From Adenophora triphylla var. japonica (lineage: Eukaryota; Streptophyta; Magnoliopsida; Asterales; Campanulaceae), in contig JAFEMH010002080.1 of assembly GCA_022495995.1 (NCBI GenBank), positions 186,001-250,000 on the forward strand: a stretch of DNA of 64,000 nt. Reading direction: 5' to 3'. Position 1 is the first letter of the stretch, and each line of letters starts with the position of its first letter. Made by a program: the position numbers and the translations under genes. This document shows positions 1-12,733 of the stretch, piece by piece. The notes beneath the pieces were generated by a model. The model had not been told where the DNA came from. It saw only the letters and a list, made by a program, of their open reading frames with translations, and ran no database searches.

Positions 1-96
1 TAATTTTAGTCAGCAGAGAGATGATCCATTCCACATACTTTCTGTAATTTTTTTATAGCCAGTTATCAGAATTTTGATTTTTATGATTAATTTCAT

Positions 97-2140
97 TATT
101 TTAATGTGAAATTTGACTTGTTTGACCAGATAAATGTGGGTATTTTAATGTAGAATTTGAATGTCAATTTAAGAGTGAAAGGAATTTTTGATCCGGGACT
201 TGTTATGATATCATATGTTATCTCTCAGAAAATTGTATACGGAGTGGTACATAGGCCATTGACTGCTGGCCCTTCAGGCGTGTACCCCTATGCTTTTGAC
301 CTCTTCGGAGCATACAAAGAAATATCCCAATCTTCTATTATCCGAGTTAATATGCCTTTAATTTTTACGTCACATGGATTAAATTTCATTACCCTATCCA
401 TCCCAAATGAATGTCCATTTAAGAAAAAAATGTCCTAAAATGAGTATCCGTTTTCTTATGGATTTAGGAAATTCACCTTTATCAACTATCAAGTCCTAAT
501 GTTCACTTGATGTAATGTGATTATGACGAATATTTATGTATGAGTTACTACTAAATGTGCTTAAAAGTCAACTTTCTTACTCTCTTGAAAAACTAGAAAT
601 GGACCCTCATTTTTGAACGGACGAATTAGTTCCTTGCAGATTTTTGATTTTGTATGTATTTGTCTAGCATTCTTTATGCTTAGGTTTTTAGGAATAAGGC
701 CTATCAGCCTATACTTATCAATATACATATCTGATTAGGCTATTAAGTTGATTGCTGTTGTGAGTATAAAAGTAAAGTATGAGTGGAAGGAATAGTGTAA
801 AAACTTTGCCATTTTGGGCAGTCTCCACTCACGTGGGATGGAGGGAGTATATAACTGTATGTGCACTATTTGTTTTGGTTGCCGTGTAAAAGTTTCATCT
901 TTGGTCCTTGATTTCATTGGAAACAATGTAAGTCCTACCAAACTGTAGTGCCAAAACTGTTTATTGAATAAGCTTGGGCATTAGATATGTTATTATTTCG
1001 GTTCTCAAATTGTTTGGGACAATCGTGACTCATTTTTTGGATAAAGAAAGAAGATTTCCTTACATTGTTTATGATTAATTTCATTAAGTTGTATACCTAA
1101 GTTGGTGACATTTGAAATGTGAAATTTGACTTGTTTAACCAGTTAACTGTGGGTATTTTGATGTAGAATTAGAATGTCATTTAGAGTGGAAGGAATTTTG
1201 CTTCGGGACGTGTTGCGATATCAATTGTTCTGTCTAAGAAAACTGTAGAATACATTACACCTATGCTTTTGATATCTTCGGAGCATACAAAAGAGATATC
1301 CCAAGTTTCTATTACGTGTGTTTTTATGTTTTTACTTTTTATGTCAGTCAGATTAAATTTCATTTTTTCTTGTGTCAGTAATAATGATTGGGATCAAGTG
1401 ATTTTCTTCGGTTCTATGTATTGCTCCATCCATCATAAACAATGTCCATTTAAGAAAGAAGTTGTCCTAAAATGAATGTATATTTTCTACTGGAGTTAGT
1501 AAATTCACCTTTATCAACCTACCACGTCCTAGTTTCCACTCTATGTAATGTGATCATTGCGAGTATTTGTGTGTATATGTGCCACTAAATGTGCTCAAAA
1601 GTCAACTTCCTTATTTTCTTGAAAAAACTAGAAATGGACACTTATTTTTAACGGACGGAATAGTTCCTTACATATTTTTGAGTTTTTCGGTGCATTTCGA
1701 GCATTCTCTATACTTGGGTTTTTAGGAATAAGGCCTATCAGCCCATGCTTATTACTTTACATTTAAGTTGACTTGGCATTAACAGTTTTGCTATATATTC
1801 TTGTCAAAGGTGACTCAGCCAGCCTGACTTTTTGTTCTGGTCAGTTGTCAAAATTTAACCTTTTAACTTGAATTCCCATCCGCCAAACTTGATAACTGAA
1901 CTGATATTTTTCATTTAAACTGGGTTATTCTTGGAGTGAAAATGAAATTTGTTTCATTCATCAAAATGGTATACAAGTTCTCCCCTGTTTGCTATACTAG
2001 TTCATTCTATTCTCCGTTAAGGGTTTCTCACTATCTATAGACAACTATATGTCCGTTATTTATTTTGGTTATGTTGTCGATTAAGTTTCATCTTTTGGTC
2101 CTTGATTTCATTGGACTTATGTCTTCTGCATTCTTGGAAC
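97..2140. repeat. Diverged tandem duplication in non-coding (probably intronic) DNA
   Basis: Two blocks, about 100-720 and 1113-1752, align in direct orientation at an offset of about 1.01-1.03 kb. Shared landmarks are the gaaatttgac segment (108 and 1121) and ggaataaggcctatcagcc (691 and 1725). The region around 860-930 also recurs near 2041-2115, so part of the unit is present a further time. No convincing coding sequence is present; the stretch probably belongs to an intron of the gene whose exons begin at 2391. Confidence 0.75.
762..851. mobile_element. Stowaway-like MITE remnant
   Basis: The right-end sequence gggatggagggagta is preceded by the interior typical of this family (gtgagtataaaagtaaag ... 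gtggaaggaatag). No matching left terminus is visible, so this is a truncated or decayed copy. Confidence 0.45.
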
Positions 2141-2390
2141 AAACGTTTATACAGTGCTGATGATCAATAATTCATTACTATTGGTCCTGAGATTCTATGA
2201 TTTCTTGTTTGCCTTTTCTACAATATCTATCAAAAATATGCTGTAATGTTCTCCCTATTTTAACTTTCTTTTGTTGCACTCTGGCTGCAATTGTTTTGTG
2301 ACTCACCCTTTGTGAACCTATGCCACAAATGAAGATTTCACCGTAGTTTTGGGAAATTTCTCTAATATAATGTCTGCTTATATGTTGCAG

Positions 2391-4185
2391 GGAGAGTATT
2401 TTGTAAGAAAGGATGTGCTGCAGATGGTGATACATGGGAAGAATGTAAGTACCAACCTGCTGTAGTTAAAAAATACTGAAGCTTTTGATGAATAATTTGT
2501 CCCCATATCTACTTCTTGGGGAGGAGATCAATTTTTACTGATTGTAAATCTATGCAGGGTCATGATGTTTCTAATTCTGTACTGCTGTTGAACTAGGTTC
2601 CTCATTACCTTATCTTATTAACTGTCCACCGATGTTTCCTATTTTGCATATGATGTAGATATATTAGCATCTGATGTATCAGTAGATCTATAGAATGTTG
2701 GAGACCAGCCGTCTAAACTTTGCCAGCTCATCAACTTTGTTAGCATTGAAAATCTTCTCTCACTTGTGATCTTACAGTGTGAATAATAAAGGAAATATAC
2801 TAGCAGATCATGCTCTCTTCTGTAATACAGTACGAAGTCACGAGTTGGCAATAGCCAAATGTTCTGATAGGCACAATTTTAGTTTGAATGCTTATCTCGT
2901 GTCTCTTACAGTGCTCCCCATGTCCCGGAAAGATAGTCCTATTGTACCGTTTACATATTTTAAGGAAGTGCTTCACTTGCTTGTACATAGGAAACTTGCA
3001 CTAAAATTATTGCCTTCGTTTACAAAAAGAGACTATCTTTCCGGGACAAGCTAAAACGACAAATGGGACTATCTTTATGGGACGGAGGGAGTATTTCTTT
3101 TTATATTTCAGTAGATAATTAATCTGTATGACACTGTTAGCACATACTCTGTAATAACTCTCAATGTTTAAGTACTTTGTATTAAGTTCCATTCACGAAA
3201 CCTCTAAGAAACTTGTCTTTGAAATGCATGGCTATCTTGTCATCAATGGGCTTATTTATAAAATGATTTACAGGCTTGGAAGAGTGCCAAGAGATATGCT
3301 ACAAGGACCCAGAAAATGATTGTTCAAGAAAATGCCTAAATAGACTAAGAAGTTGCTTTTGCTCTTCTTGAATGGAACACAAAACAATTACTAGGTTCCT
3401 TCTTTATCCGTTACCAACTCCTTGAAAATAAACCCTTATTCTCCATACTTGTTGTCGTTATTGCTAAACCTCGTGTCTCTACCACCACCACAGCCGAGAG
3501 CCAACCCCAGAAATCAATGGATTCCATGTGGCGCATTACCACTTTTACCTCCTTGAAATCAATTCATTAGATAATAACTCATCAAAAAAGTATTCATATA
3601 TGCTCATATAGTCGCAAATCTGGTGAATATGAAATCCAACAATGAGCTTAAAATGAACTATCTCCGTCCCAAAATGAATGACCAATTTTTTTTCAAATTT
3701 TCTCTTGATTGATCAAGAGCAACATTGAAAATTTCTGGTCATTATTTTGGGGCGGAGGGAGTACTATAATATCTGTGTTGCGGAAGAATTGGTCGGTCTA
3801 ACATAACTGATGTTCAACAGTTGCTATAGAAGGTATGACTGAATCACCGTTGCTCGTGTTGTGCCTGCAGGAATGTTTTCATGCTTGTGTATCTGGCTGT
3901 GGCTACAAGGTTAATACCATATTCCTTTCCTCAAATTTCTGGGCTTTTTTCTTTGTCTTCTAATTTCAGTACCTTTGTGTTGACTACTTAAACAAGTTTT
4001 TAATTTTTTTATTATTGCAGTTTGAGATTCCAAGAGAAGAAGTTGATAAAGTTCATCCAAACAGGCCATGCAAGCCACCAGCTCCACCAGAGAAACCTGC
4101 CCCGCCCCCTCGTACTGTTAAAGCCAGTCTGCCGCCTCCTGAATCCAGTTCAGTTACTGAAGATGTGCCCTTTTCCTCTGCATAA
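2391..4185 (+). CDS. Small cysteine-rich plant protein, 3' exons
   Basis: Three exon-like blocks share one reading frame. Exon A is 2391-2444 (acceptor ttgcag, donor gtaagt) and encodes a CKKGC motif followed by DGDTWEE. Exon B starts at 3274 after acaag and encodes LEECQEICYKDP. The last two blocks are 3871-3909 (ECFHACVSGCGYK) and 4021-4185, which encodes a proline-rich tail ending in SSA and a TAA. The spaced cysteine pairs look like a small disulfide-rich or metal-binding protein conserved in plants, but I do not recognise a named family. Exon B has no donor in the phase needed to join the third block, and an intervening segment may be missing, so the copy could be defective. The first exons are not identified; they may lie before the window start. 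Confidence 0.5.
2909..3093. mobile_element. Stowaway-like MITE
   Basis: The ends are inverted: tgtcccggaaagatagtcc on the left pairs with gggactatctttatgggacg on the right, which continues into gagggagta. It lies between exons A and B of the cysteine-rich gene. An internal inverted copy of the same terminus occurs at about 3030-3050. Confidence 0.6.
3657..3763. mobile_element. Short Stowaway-like MITE
   Basis: Terminal inverted repeat tctccgtcccaaaatgaatgacc (left) against ggtcattattttggggcggag (right), about 107 bp in total, with a TA at the edges. It lies in the intron before the third exon block of the cysteine-rich gene. Confidence 0.75.
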
Positions 4186-4348
4186 CGGAGGCGTTGTAGT
4201 AATTATCAAACTACAGAGAACACATAAAAAAAATGCCCCCTTAATTGATTGCAATGCAAGGATGGAAAGCAACTTGCAAGGCTAATTGAACCCACCTAAT
4301 GCTGTTCTTGTTCTTATAAGCTTAAACCTCCCCCCCCCTCCCCCGCGC

Positions 4349-4806
4349 GTTCCCTCCGTCGACAATGACTATTCACTAACTATTTTCTACCTCACTTTTC
4401 ATAATCATAACAATTATCTCGTACATGCCAATTTTGTGCCTTTTCAATTGAAATGGTGGGAGTATGCATTATTAATTTAAAAATCCAGCAAGTATTTTTA
4501 ATGGTGTCAAATCAATTAAATTCATTGTCTCAAAAGTAATAAGTTACTCGATATGTTTGATACTCCATCCATCTGCATTCCAATTTAATATTTTTAGTTT
4601 GACTTGATCCAAAAATTACAAAAAAAAAAGTAATGTTGTGAGTATGAAAAGTAAGTAGGAGAGAGAAAATGGGTAGAGAGTTTTTGTTTTGAGGATGACA
4701 AGTAGGTCCATTTATATATTTTAAATAATAAAGCAACTAACTAAAAATATTAAAATGAGACAGACTAAAAAAGAAAGTAAGAACGGACGGGGGATTGATG
4801 TAGTAT
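4349..4806. mobile_element. Two decayed Stowaway-like MITEs
   Basis: A first remnant at about 4349-4466 runs from tccctccgtcgac to atggtgggagta. A second at about 4560-4806 starts tactccatccatctgcattcc and ends ggacgggggattgatgtagta, with the typical gttgtgagtatgaaaagtaag interior. Ends are diverged, so the boundaries are approximate. No genes are visible between 4186 and 4836. Confidence 0.4.
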
Positions 4807-4944
4807 AACTTCTTTTGTTTTTCAAAACAAGTGCCTACTCCCTCCGTCCCACAATAATCTGCAAAAAGACACCTTTTGGACGTCTCACAATAATCTGCAT
4901 TTTCCTAAAATGGAAATGGGATCCACTTGTCTCTAACCATTACC

Positions 4945-4949
4945 CACTT
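4945..4949. repeat. Target-site duplication (left), Copia 1
   Basis: CACTT immediately precedes the left LTR (TGAAAG...). The same five bases occur at 15297-15301 immediately after the right LTR (...TTTTCA). A 5-bp duplication is the size expected for Ty1/Copia integration. Confidence 0.95.
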
Positions 4950-5714
4950 TGAAAGTTTCGTGTAGCTAGGAAACTTGGATCACGCAATAGGCAAAGGATG
5001 TGAGTACAGATGTGTCTCACAACTGTCCACACATCCACAGATAATGCAGCGGAATAAAGTAAATAAAAGTAAATTAAATGCAATAACTCAAGAGTTATAT
5101 ACGCTTACTGATCTGTGTGATCAGCAAACTAGGCTTACGCCCAAAAACTTTTCACTATAAAAACTTATGTTTCTTACAAAAACAAATAAGTGAAAAACTA
5201 AAATATGAAAATACTAAACAAGTTCTAATCACCTTCTATGATATGAACAACTCCCCTTTCCCAAGTAGGACTTATTCAATCAGAAGTAAAACAAGAGAAC
5301 TTTATGAAAACCTAGATGTGAGTTACGGATGTAAGCTCACAACCTAAACATAACTCAATCGAATGCTATGAAGTATGTATGTTTTTCTCTCTAAAACCGT
5401 AGCTTCTCTTTGTGCTGAATGTCTTGTATTTATAGTGCACCATTGAGAAGATCTTCATGCAATCGACCTCTTCCTTTGTGAGATTCCTTTTTCTATATGA
5501 AAACATATAACACACTCACAAGGAAATCAAATATTAGTAGGTTAGTCCTAATATAAAACTATGTACATAAATAAAAGATATTTACATAATTACAATCTCT
5601 TAATAAAAGTAAGATACTTATAAATCTCCATGAAAGTCTCAAAATCTTCTTACCATAATAGAAGACAAATTAAATAAGGAAACATAAATATGTTCCCAAA
5701 AACTCACGTTTTCA
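4950..5714 (-). repeat. Copia 1 3' LTR
   Basis: 765 bp, near-identical to 14533-15296. On the - strand it starts TGAAAACGTGAG and ends GAAACTTTCA, giving the canonical TG...CA ends. It contains GATGTG/CACATCC motifs at 4998-5036. The short open frame inside it is not a gene. Confidence 0.95.
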
Positions 5715-5729
5715 ATCTCCCCCTATTTT
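5715..5729 (-). other. Polypurine tract of Copia 1
   Basis: The + strand reads atctccccctatttt directly inside the left LTR. On the - strand this is a purine-rich AAAATAGGGGGAGAT ending at the 3' LTR, the expected primer site for plus-strand DNA synthesis. Confidence 0.85.
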
Positions 5730-6030
5730 GGACTTTCTGGTCAAAACCAAAGATTTATAACAAACATAATATTATGACCACAGAATATAGAAAGAGCATG
5801 ACTCCCCCTGAATGGATGTGTGTCCAGATGTGTATACACATCCACACATAAAAACTGCAAAACAGAATTAGAACAGAATACTAGCAGTTCATTAAGCAAA
5901 AGCAAAAACCATTCAGCCATGTCCTACTTAAAGCTATTACAAACCATTGTTTTAAAAACTAACAAACTAAAACAGAAAATTAAAATTGTCTTTAAAAACC
6001 ATCAATTCAAAAAACTTTTCTCCCCCTAAG

Positions 6031-8216
6031 TTAAAGTTCCCAGCCCCTCCAACTAGTAGCAGACACAGCAGTGTTCCAAACTTTATCTCCTCCAAAAGCA
6101 GCAGCAGCAGCATCTCCCCCTTTTTGAGCAGAAAGTGAAGCATGCCATTTGAGAAGATTATCCTTAAGTGCTTTAAGGTTGTTGGCATGGGCAGTGGAGG
6201 CTTGAGCTTGAGCTTCAGCACTGGCAATCTCAGCATCTAAATCCTTCATCTGAACATCAAATGGAGCTACAGCTGTGGGTTCAGATGTATCCACATCTGG
6301 CATAGTAATTTCAGGAGAGGTACCCACAGGGAGATCAACATGCCTTTGCTTAGGGTCTAACAGAGTTTTGGATTCCTTAAATAAGGCAAAATTATCAACT
6401 CTTTCTTCTCCTTTTTCAGCCTTTACCCCATTGGCAATGAGAATTTGGGATATCAAGGAAGGGTAAGGTAATGACCATTTCTTGGATGGAGACTCACCAT
6501 AATCACAAATTTTCCTAAAGATAAATTCCCCAAAATTAATGTGCCTCTTAATTCCCAATCTATACAGAAGATCAGCTTGCACCCTAGTGACAGAGGTTTT
6601 GTTATTTGAGGGGCAAAGATTGGCAACTAAGATAGTGTGGAGAAAACAGTAAAGGGAGGATAAAGAGCCACTCCCTAAATCTTTAGGCTTTACTGGCCAA
6701 GAGGTTACCTTGCCATGGGTAATTGCAGACACAAGATCATCATCCTCAATAGAAACCACATCATCCAAATGATCATACAACCCAAGAAAATCATTGATGA
6801 TAGAAGGAGTAAAAGGAACAAATACTCCTCTAACATAAACACCAGGAGAATGAGGATAAGTTTTATCTAATCCCTTAGGCAGATTTGCATAGAACTCATA
6901 AACCAATTTGGGGTAAAAGGGAAGGGGATGGTCCACAAATCAAGAATAATCCTCTTTCCTCAAAAACTTGTCCATACCAAGTTTAGTAAAAGTCTCCCTA
7001 TCCCTTTTCATCTCAACAACAAAGGCTTTAGAGGAAATTAAAGTAAACCTATCGTGACCTTTTGGATAAAAACTTTTTGGAAAAGGGTTTCGGGGTAGAG
7101 ACCAGCGAAACAGAAGATGACATACCCTGTTCAGCTTTCTTTCGAGTAGATGTGCGTCTAGATGTGGGCACATCCTTAGACACATCCTTCACAGGGAATG
7201 GAACAATAATGGGTTCAACCTCAGTGTCATCAGCATCAGTGGAATCAATTTCTTGGTCTTCTTTTTCCTGATCAAGTTCTTCTCTTCCTAGCTTGTAGTT
7301 CTCATACGAGGCGGTATCATCATCATCGAACTTGAGTCGGTTTCATCATCAAAAGGCTCTAAGTCGGTTGCGGTCATCTTTTTCTTACCCTTTAAATCCA
7401 TTAAAATTTTAGCTAAGGGCTCTTCATCACTAAAGGATATAAAGTCCTCAACAGACTAGACACCAAGGGAACAGAGGGCTCAACAACGGGAGCGGACAAA
7501 ATATCCTCGGAAGGAGAAACAATAGGGGGATAATGGGATCGAGATGAGATTATGGGAGGAATAGGAGCAATTGGCTCAATGAGACTCTGCATGGGGAACA
7601 GTCTCAACAGGATCAAAGGTTCAACATGGGGAGTATCAACAGGATAAGCGATTCAACAAGGGGAACAACCACGAAGGGGTAACGGCGGGACTACTAACGA
7701 GAGGAAGGGAATAGATGATTTAGCCCTAGTCCCGACAAGGGGAATTATTACCTCATCTTCTTCTTCTTCTTCAAGAACAATAGCGAGTTGAAGATTTCCC
7801 GCCGAGCTTCTTTAGGTTCTTGGCTTTGTCGGACTCGACGGCTTGCGAACCCTACCAGATCGACGAAGAGCACGCTGGGGGACCGGAGTTGTAGCAGACT
7901 TTGGGGGTTTTACTTGGGACAACTTCCTCTTCTTAGTTGAAGAAGGTTCCTCAGCAATGGCGACATCCGATGGTGGGATCACCGGAGAGGATGGAGCTTT
8001 AGGGTTTTCATCGGTTGAAACAACCACTGGTTCCAATGACGGAGATTTGGGAGAAGAAGCTTCCATTGTTGGATCAGACGAGGGTGATGGAGAGGAGAAA
8101 TCCGCAAGGAACTTTGAGATTACAGGGTTTAGGAGTATGGAATCCTCTCTCTTGGCTATTGAAATCGGAACAATGTCAAGAACATCTTCTTCTCTAATGT
8201 TCGAATGCTCGGCCAT
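6031..8216 (-). pseudogene. Extra 3' ORF of Copia 1 (plant transposon-protein-like domain)
   Basis: The region between the pol spacer and the 3' LTR is open in long pieces on the element's sense strand. It starts with a Met at 8216 (MAEHSNIREEDVLDIV) and runs through a Ser/Pro-rich, basic stretch to about 7812. It then passes degraded acidic/Ser-rich sequence and resumes at 7185-6940 and 6936-6031. A single in-frame TGA at 6937-6939 separates EDYS from FVDHPLPFYP. The 301-residue part resembles the 'putative plant transposon protein' domain found in many plant ORFs (fold with YPKLVYEFYANL and FLGLYDHLDDV). It is followed by an Ala/Glu-rich helical tail. The family assignment is from memory of the pattern; function is unknown. 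It occupies the env-like position of Sireviruses. Confidence 0.6.
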
Positions 8217-9340
8217 TTAACAGAGTGATTTGGGTTGGTTGAACAGTGCAAAGAGAAATTAATGCACAGTGTGTGAGATTGTGTGCAAAGAGGAGGAAGA
8301 ACAAAGGGTTTTGTCAAGGTTTATGGGGGATGGGACGGATGTGAGGTATATTAAATATTCACAGCTCCCCCTTTCCTACTAAAATTAGGAATCCTTTTTC
8401 AAAGAGGTTTAACATACCTCAAAATCCTTAAGAGTCCTCCAACGGATAGAAAACCTTTGAGGTTACAACACACAAGCACCTTCCAAGAAAATAAGGGATC
8501 AAAAATAAATCAAGATTTTGTAAGATTTTTATGGGAACAAAAAATACTTCGGCCATATCTTTAATCAAAACAGAATCCCAAAAGAATTTTTCAACCTTTT
8601 CAAACAAGGATTGATACACACCTTTTTCTTTCATAAAAGATATTGGAGATCAAAAACCTATATAATCAAAGAGTGAATTAAGAGAGAAAATTAATTAACT
8701 AACATATTTACAAAGCTCCTATATGTCCTAAAATGCAATATGCTTAGCATGATGCAAACACACAAGTGAAGGAAATATTCTCAGCTTATGGATGTGGCAT
8801 AGGATGTGAGTCACATATTGGGACACATTTAGATCACAAAAAGTCAATGAGCAGTAATCCAATCTGCACAGCCTCTAGGATGCATCCACCAATTTTTTGT
8901 TGTGGATTTTTGCAATGTGAGTAGTTTTCACTTTACTTGATCCCAAAGATAGCCCTTTTTCCCAATGATCTTATCAAGTTTGACTTCAAGTTTTCTTATG
9001 AAAATCACTTGATCACAATGGTATGACTTCATACTAAGGGTGAAGCAGCTGTTTCTCACACATATTTATATTTTTTTTTCTTTTAGCACCCACTGTGAGA
9101 TACCTAGGAAGGTTATACCAAGTAATCAAAAGATTACATGGACAGGAAATACTCACAATTAAGTGATCAAAAATAATGTCAAAGATGAAGACTCACAAGT
9201 GACCACACTGAGAAATTTCGTGCTAATGCATGATATTTTTGGATTTTTCTTTTTATGATTTTTTTATTTATTTTTTTTTTTTTTTCAGTTAAACTAATCT
9301 ACAGATGTGTTAGAGGATGTGAGACACATCTGGTCTCACA
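8217..9340. other. Non-coding spacer of Copia 1 between RNase H and the extra ORF
   Basis: No credible coding sequence is visible on either strand. It contains A/T-rich tracts (9258-9286) and GATGTG/CACATC motifs at 8787-8826 and 9301-9330. In this position it may carry a promoter or splice signals for the downstream ORF, but none can be identified from sequence alone. Confidence 0.6.
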
Positions 9341-12000
9341 ACCTTAGATATCACACAAGCCAAGAGACTTCCTCAAGGAGGAAAATCTCTCCAAATCTAA
9401 TGCCTTTGTAAATATATCAGCCAATTGATTTTCAGTCCCAACAAATTCCAGACACACGGTTTTTGCTCTACAAGATCTCTAATGAAATGATGTCTAATAT
9501 CAATGTGCTTTGTTCTAGAATGTTGAACAGATTTTTAGATATGTCCAAGGCACTTTTGTTATCACAAAAGCGATCAAAACTTTGCTATTTAATCCATAAT
9601 CTTTTAGCATTTGATTCATCCAAAGTAATTGTGTGCGGCAACTCCCAAGGGCAACATATTCACCTCGGCGGTGGACAAGGACACACAATTTTGCTTCCTA
9701 CTATACCAAGACACAAGATTATTACCTAGGTAGAAACATCCACCAGTGGTACTCTTTCTATCATCACTATTTCCAAATTTCAATCGTAATCAAAGTACCC
9801 AACCAAATTTGTGTTTGTTTCTTTAGAGTAATGCAGACCTAGGTTCACAGTCCCACTCACATACCTAATGACCCTTTTCAATGCTTTAAGATGGGACATT
9901 TTAGGGTTGGCTTGGTATCTAGCACGAGACATACACCGAACATAATGTCGTCTACTTGCGGTGAGGTAAAGCAAACTTCCTATCATGCTTCTATAAAGGG
10001 TTTGATCAACACTCTCACCATCAGAATCATGACTTAGTTTTTGGGAAGATCCCATTGGGGTTCTTTGATGTGAAGAGTGTTCAAGCTCAAACTTTTTCAC
10101 AAGATTCTTGGCATACTTAGACTGTGAAATGAACATACCATCTTTGAATTGCTTAATCTGTAAGCCTAAGAAAAAGTTCAACTCACCTACCATACTCATC
10201 TCAAATGTGGAAGTCATGCTATCCACAAATTCAGCTAGCATTGGATCAGAATTTGATCCAAACACAATATCATCTACATAGATTTGTGCCACAAGAATCT
10301 CTTTCTTGTTTCTCCTCACAAACAAGGTTTTGTCAACCTCACCTCTCTTGAATCCTAGTTGAAGCAAATGGTCAGTCAACCTACCATACCAAGCTCTAGG
10401 GGCTTGCTTTAGCCCATACAGAGCTTTCTTCAGTTTATACACATGATTAGGATATTTAGAGTCCACAAAGCCTTTAGGTTGTTCAACATAGGCTTCCTTA
10501 TTTAATATCCCATTTAAAAAGGCACTCTTGACATCCATTTGATGAAGAGTAATCTTGAGGTAACAAGCAATGGCTAACAAAAGCCTAATGGACTCAATTC
10601 TTGCAACAGGAGCAAATGTCTCCTCAAAGTCAATTCCCTCAATTTGAGTATAACCTTGAGCAACTAACCTAGCTTTATTTCTAGTTATCACACCTTGCTC
10701 ATCGGTTTGTTCTTAAAAATCCATTTGGTTCCTATGACATTACCATGTGAGGGTCTAGGAACAAGAGTCCATACCTCATTCTTTTCAAATTGAATTAATT
10801 CATCTTGCATAGCCATAATCCAGTCAAGATCTTTCAATGCTTCAAGAACATTCTTAGGTTCAATTTTAGAAACAAAACAACAGAAGCTTACCGGGAGTAT
10901 CTTGAGGAGCAACTCCATAAACCAGCCATCTTTCTATAATCAACTTTGTCCTTTTGTCTAGTTCTCACTTGAGCATGCACATCTCCCACAATTTGTGAAG
11001 TGGGGTGGTTTTTCTGGATTTTAGAAGGGATATCCTTTGACCTATCCACACACCCATTCACATTACCTTCGAGCATCATCCCGATCGTAATCGGAGGAAC
11101 TGTCCTCGCCACAGGAGTTTGAGTGGATGTGGGTGCAGATGTGGGTTCGAATGTGGAGGCGGATGTGTCCACATCCTTGGTTACATCCTTGTCGGGTTCA
11201 TTATTTTTAACAAAGACTTTGGAAGTTTCTTTTGCTTTTTCAAAGACTTTGTTTCTTCATCCTTCCACCGGCAAGCAACCCGAAACATCATCCTCAGCTC
11301 TTGAGGTTAAGATCAAGTGAGTCATCAAATTTAACATTAGCGAGATTCCATAATGGTCTTAGTTTTGAGATTGAAAACTCTGTAAGCTCTACTGTTGGTG
11401 GAATAGCCCATGAAAATTGCTTTGTCACTTTTTGAATCAAACTTGGACAGGTATTCTCTATCATTGAGAATATAACAAACACAACCAAACACATGAAAAT
11501 ATTTTACGGTTGGTTTCTTTCCAAGGAGAATTTGATATGGGGTGACAGTGCTACCAATCCTTAAGAACACCCTATTGCTAATGTGACAAGCAGTGTTTAA
11601 AGCTTCTGCCCAAAAATTTTTGGACAAGTTCTTTGAACTTAGCATGACCCTAGCCATTTCTTGCAAGGTTCTATTCTTTCTTTCAAGAATTCCATTTTGT
11701 GTGGGGTGATTGGTGCGTAAAACTCATGAGTGATACCCTTAGAATTGCAAAAATTGGTGAACATTTGATTCTCATATTCAAGCCATGGTCGACCTAATCC
11801 TCACAAAGTCTTAAGACCATAAAGATTTCTAACTCTTTTGTACCAATTCTTGAATTCTCCAATTGTTTCGACTTTTCTCTTAAGAACATTACCCAAGTGT
11901 ACCTAGAATAATCATCAACACACACAAAGGCATACTTTTTCCTACCAAAGCTTTCTACTTCAATAGGTCCCATTAAATCAGTGTGAATCATCTCCAAACA
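9341..12000 (-). pseudogene. Copia 1 pol: integrase, reverse transcriptase, RNase H
   Basis: Reading leftward on the - strand, the integrase core appears at about 12000-11300 (EMIHTDLMGP, VCVDDYSRYTWVMF, then HISNRV and GYSTNSRAYRVFN). RT covers about 10918-9900, with the TKWIFKNK region, [24 protein letters not shown] and the catalytic YVDDIVFGS. RNase H lies at about 9800-9341 (DDRKSTTGGCFY, then ENQLADIFTKALD) and ends just upstream of a TAA near 9341. Frame changes occur near 11790, 11680, 11300 and 10690, and in-frame stops occur in RNase H. No single intact polyprotein can be read. Confidence 0.9.
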
Positions 12001-12001
12001 T

Positions 12002-12560
12002 CTAGTTGTGGAGCATTGTTGGACCTTTTATGTGATGCTTTTGTTTGTTTTCCTTTTGACATAAACCACGTACATCGTGGTTCTTGAAGTTCATTTTAGG
12101 GAGGTCTTTAATGGCTTCAAACCTTTGAAGTTCTTCCAGTTCTACACTAGCATGCCCTAATTTTTGGTGCCACAGATTGACATCATTAGCTTTTGAGCTT
12201 AGGCAAGAAAGATTGTCACCAAATTGGTAACAATTATCAGCAGATCTAGGACCAATAAACACACATTTATTATCCTTATCAAACACTTCACACAAGTGCT
12301 TATCAAACTTCATAAATAGGTCATCATCACACGGTTGATCGATGCTTATTAGGTTGGCTTTCAAGCCTTCCACATGGTACACATTGTGCAATTTTGGGAG
12401 ACCCTTGACATCTAGGGTTCCTTTCCCAACAATCTTTCCTTGAGCACCTCCACCAAAATTTACTTTCCCTCCATTTATTATTTCATAGTCAAGCAGATCG
12501 CTTGGTTCCCGATCATGTGCCTAGAGCACCCACTATCAAAATACCAAGAGCCGAGACAAG
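12002..12560 (-). pseudogene. Copia 1 protease and integrase zinc-binding region
   Basis: On the - strand, sequence near 12545-12493 reads WYFDSGCSRHMIGN. This contains the retroviral-type aspartic protease motif DSG(C/A)S. Downstream (12391-12002) is VYHVEGLKANLIS, then LWHQKLGHAS and a Cys/His segment, matching the pre-integrase HHCC domain. The join between the two frames is broken, so this is a decayed part of the polyprotein. Confidence 0.8.
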
Positions 12561-12733
12561 ACTCTTGAGGGAAGAGTAGACAACATTGCAGGTGGTAATT
12601 GGTTTGGCTACCCACCGTTTAATGCTTTCTTTTTGGGTTGCGAGGTCTCGAGATTGATTTGGATGTGTGTTAGGATGTGCATACATCTTCTCACACATCC
12701 GAGGCCGTTTGAAGTTACGTATTTTTTATCACC

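Noticed and set aside
5117..5347. 76-codon open frame, repeated at 14699-14929
   Set aside because: Identical copies because both are in the Copia 1 LTRs; not a gene.
7843..8220. 125-codon open frame on the + strand
   Set aside because: Antisense shadow of the Copia 1 extra ORF, which has the Ser/Pro-rich composition expected on the - strand.
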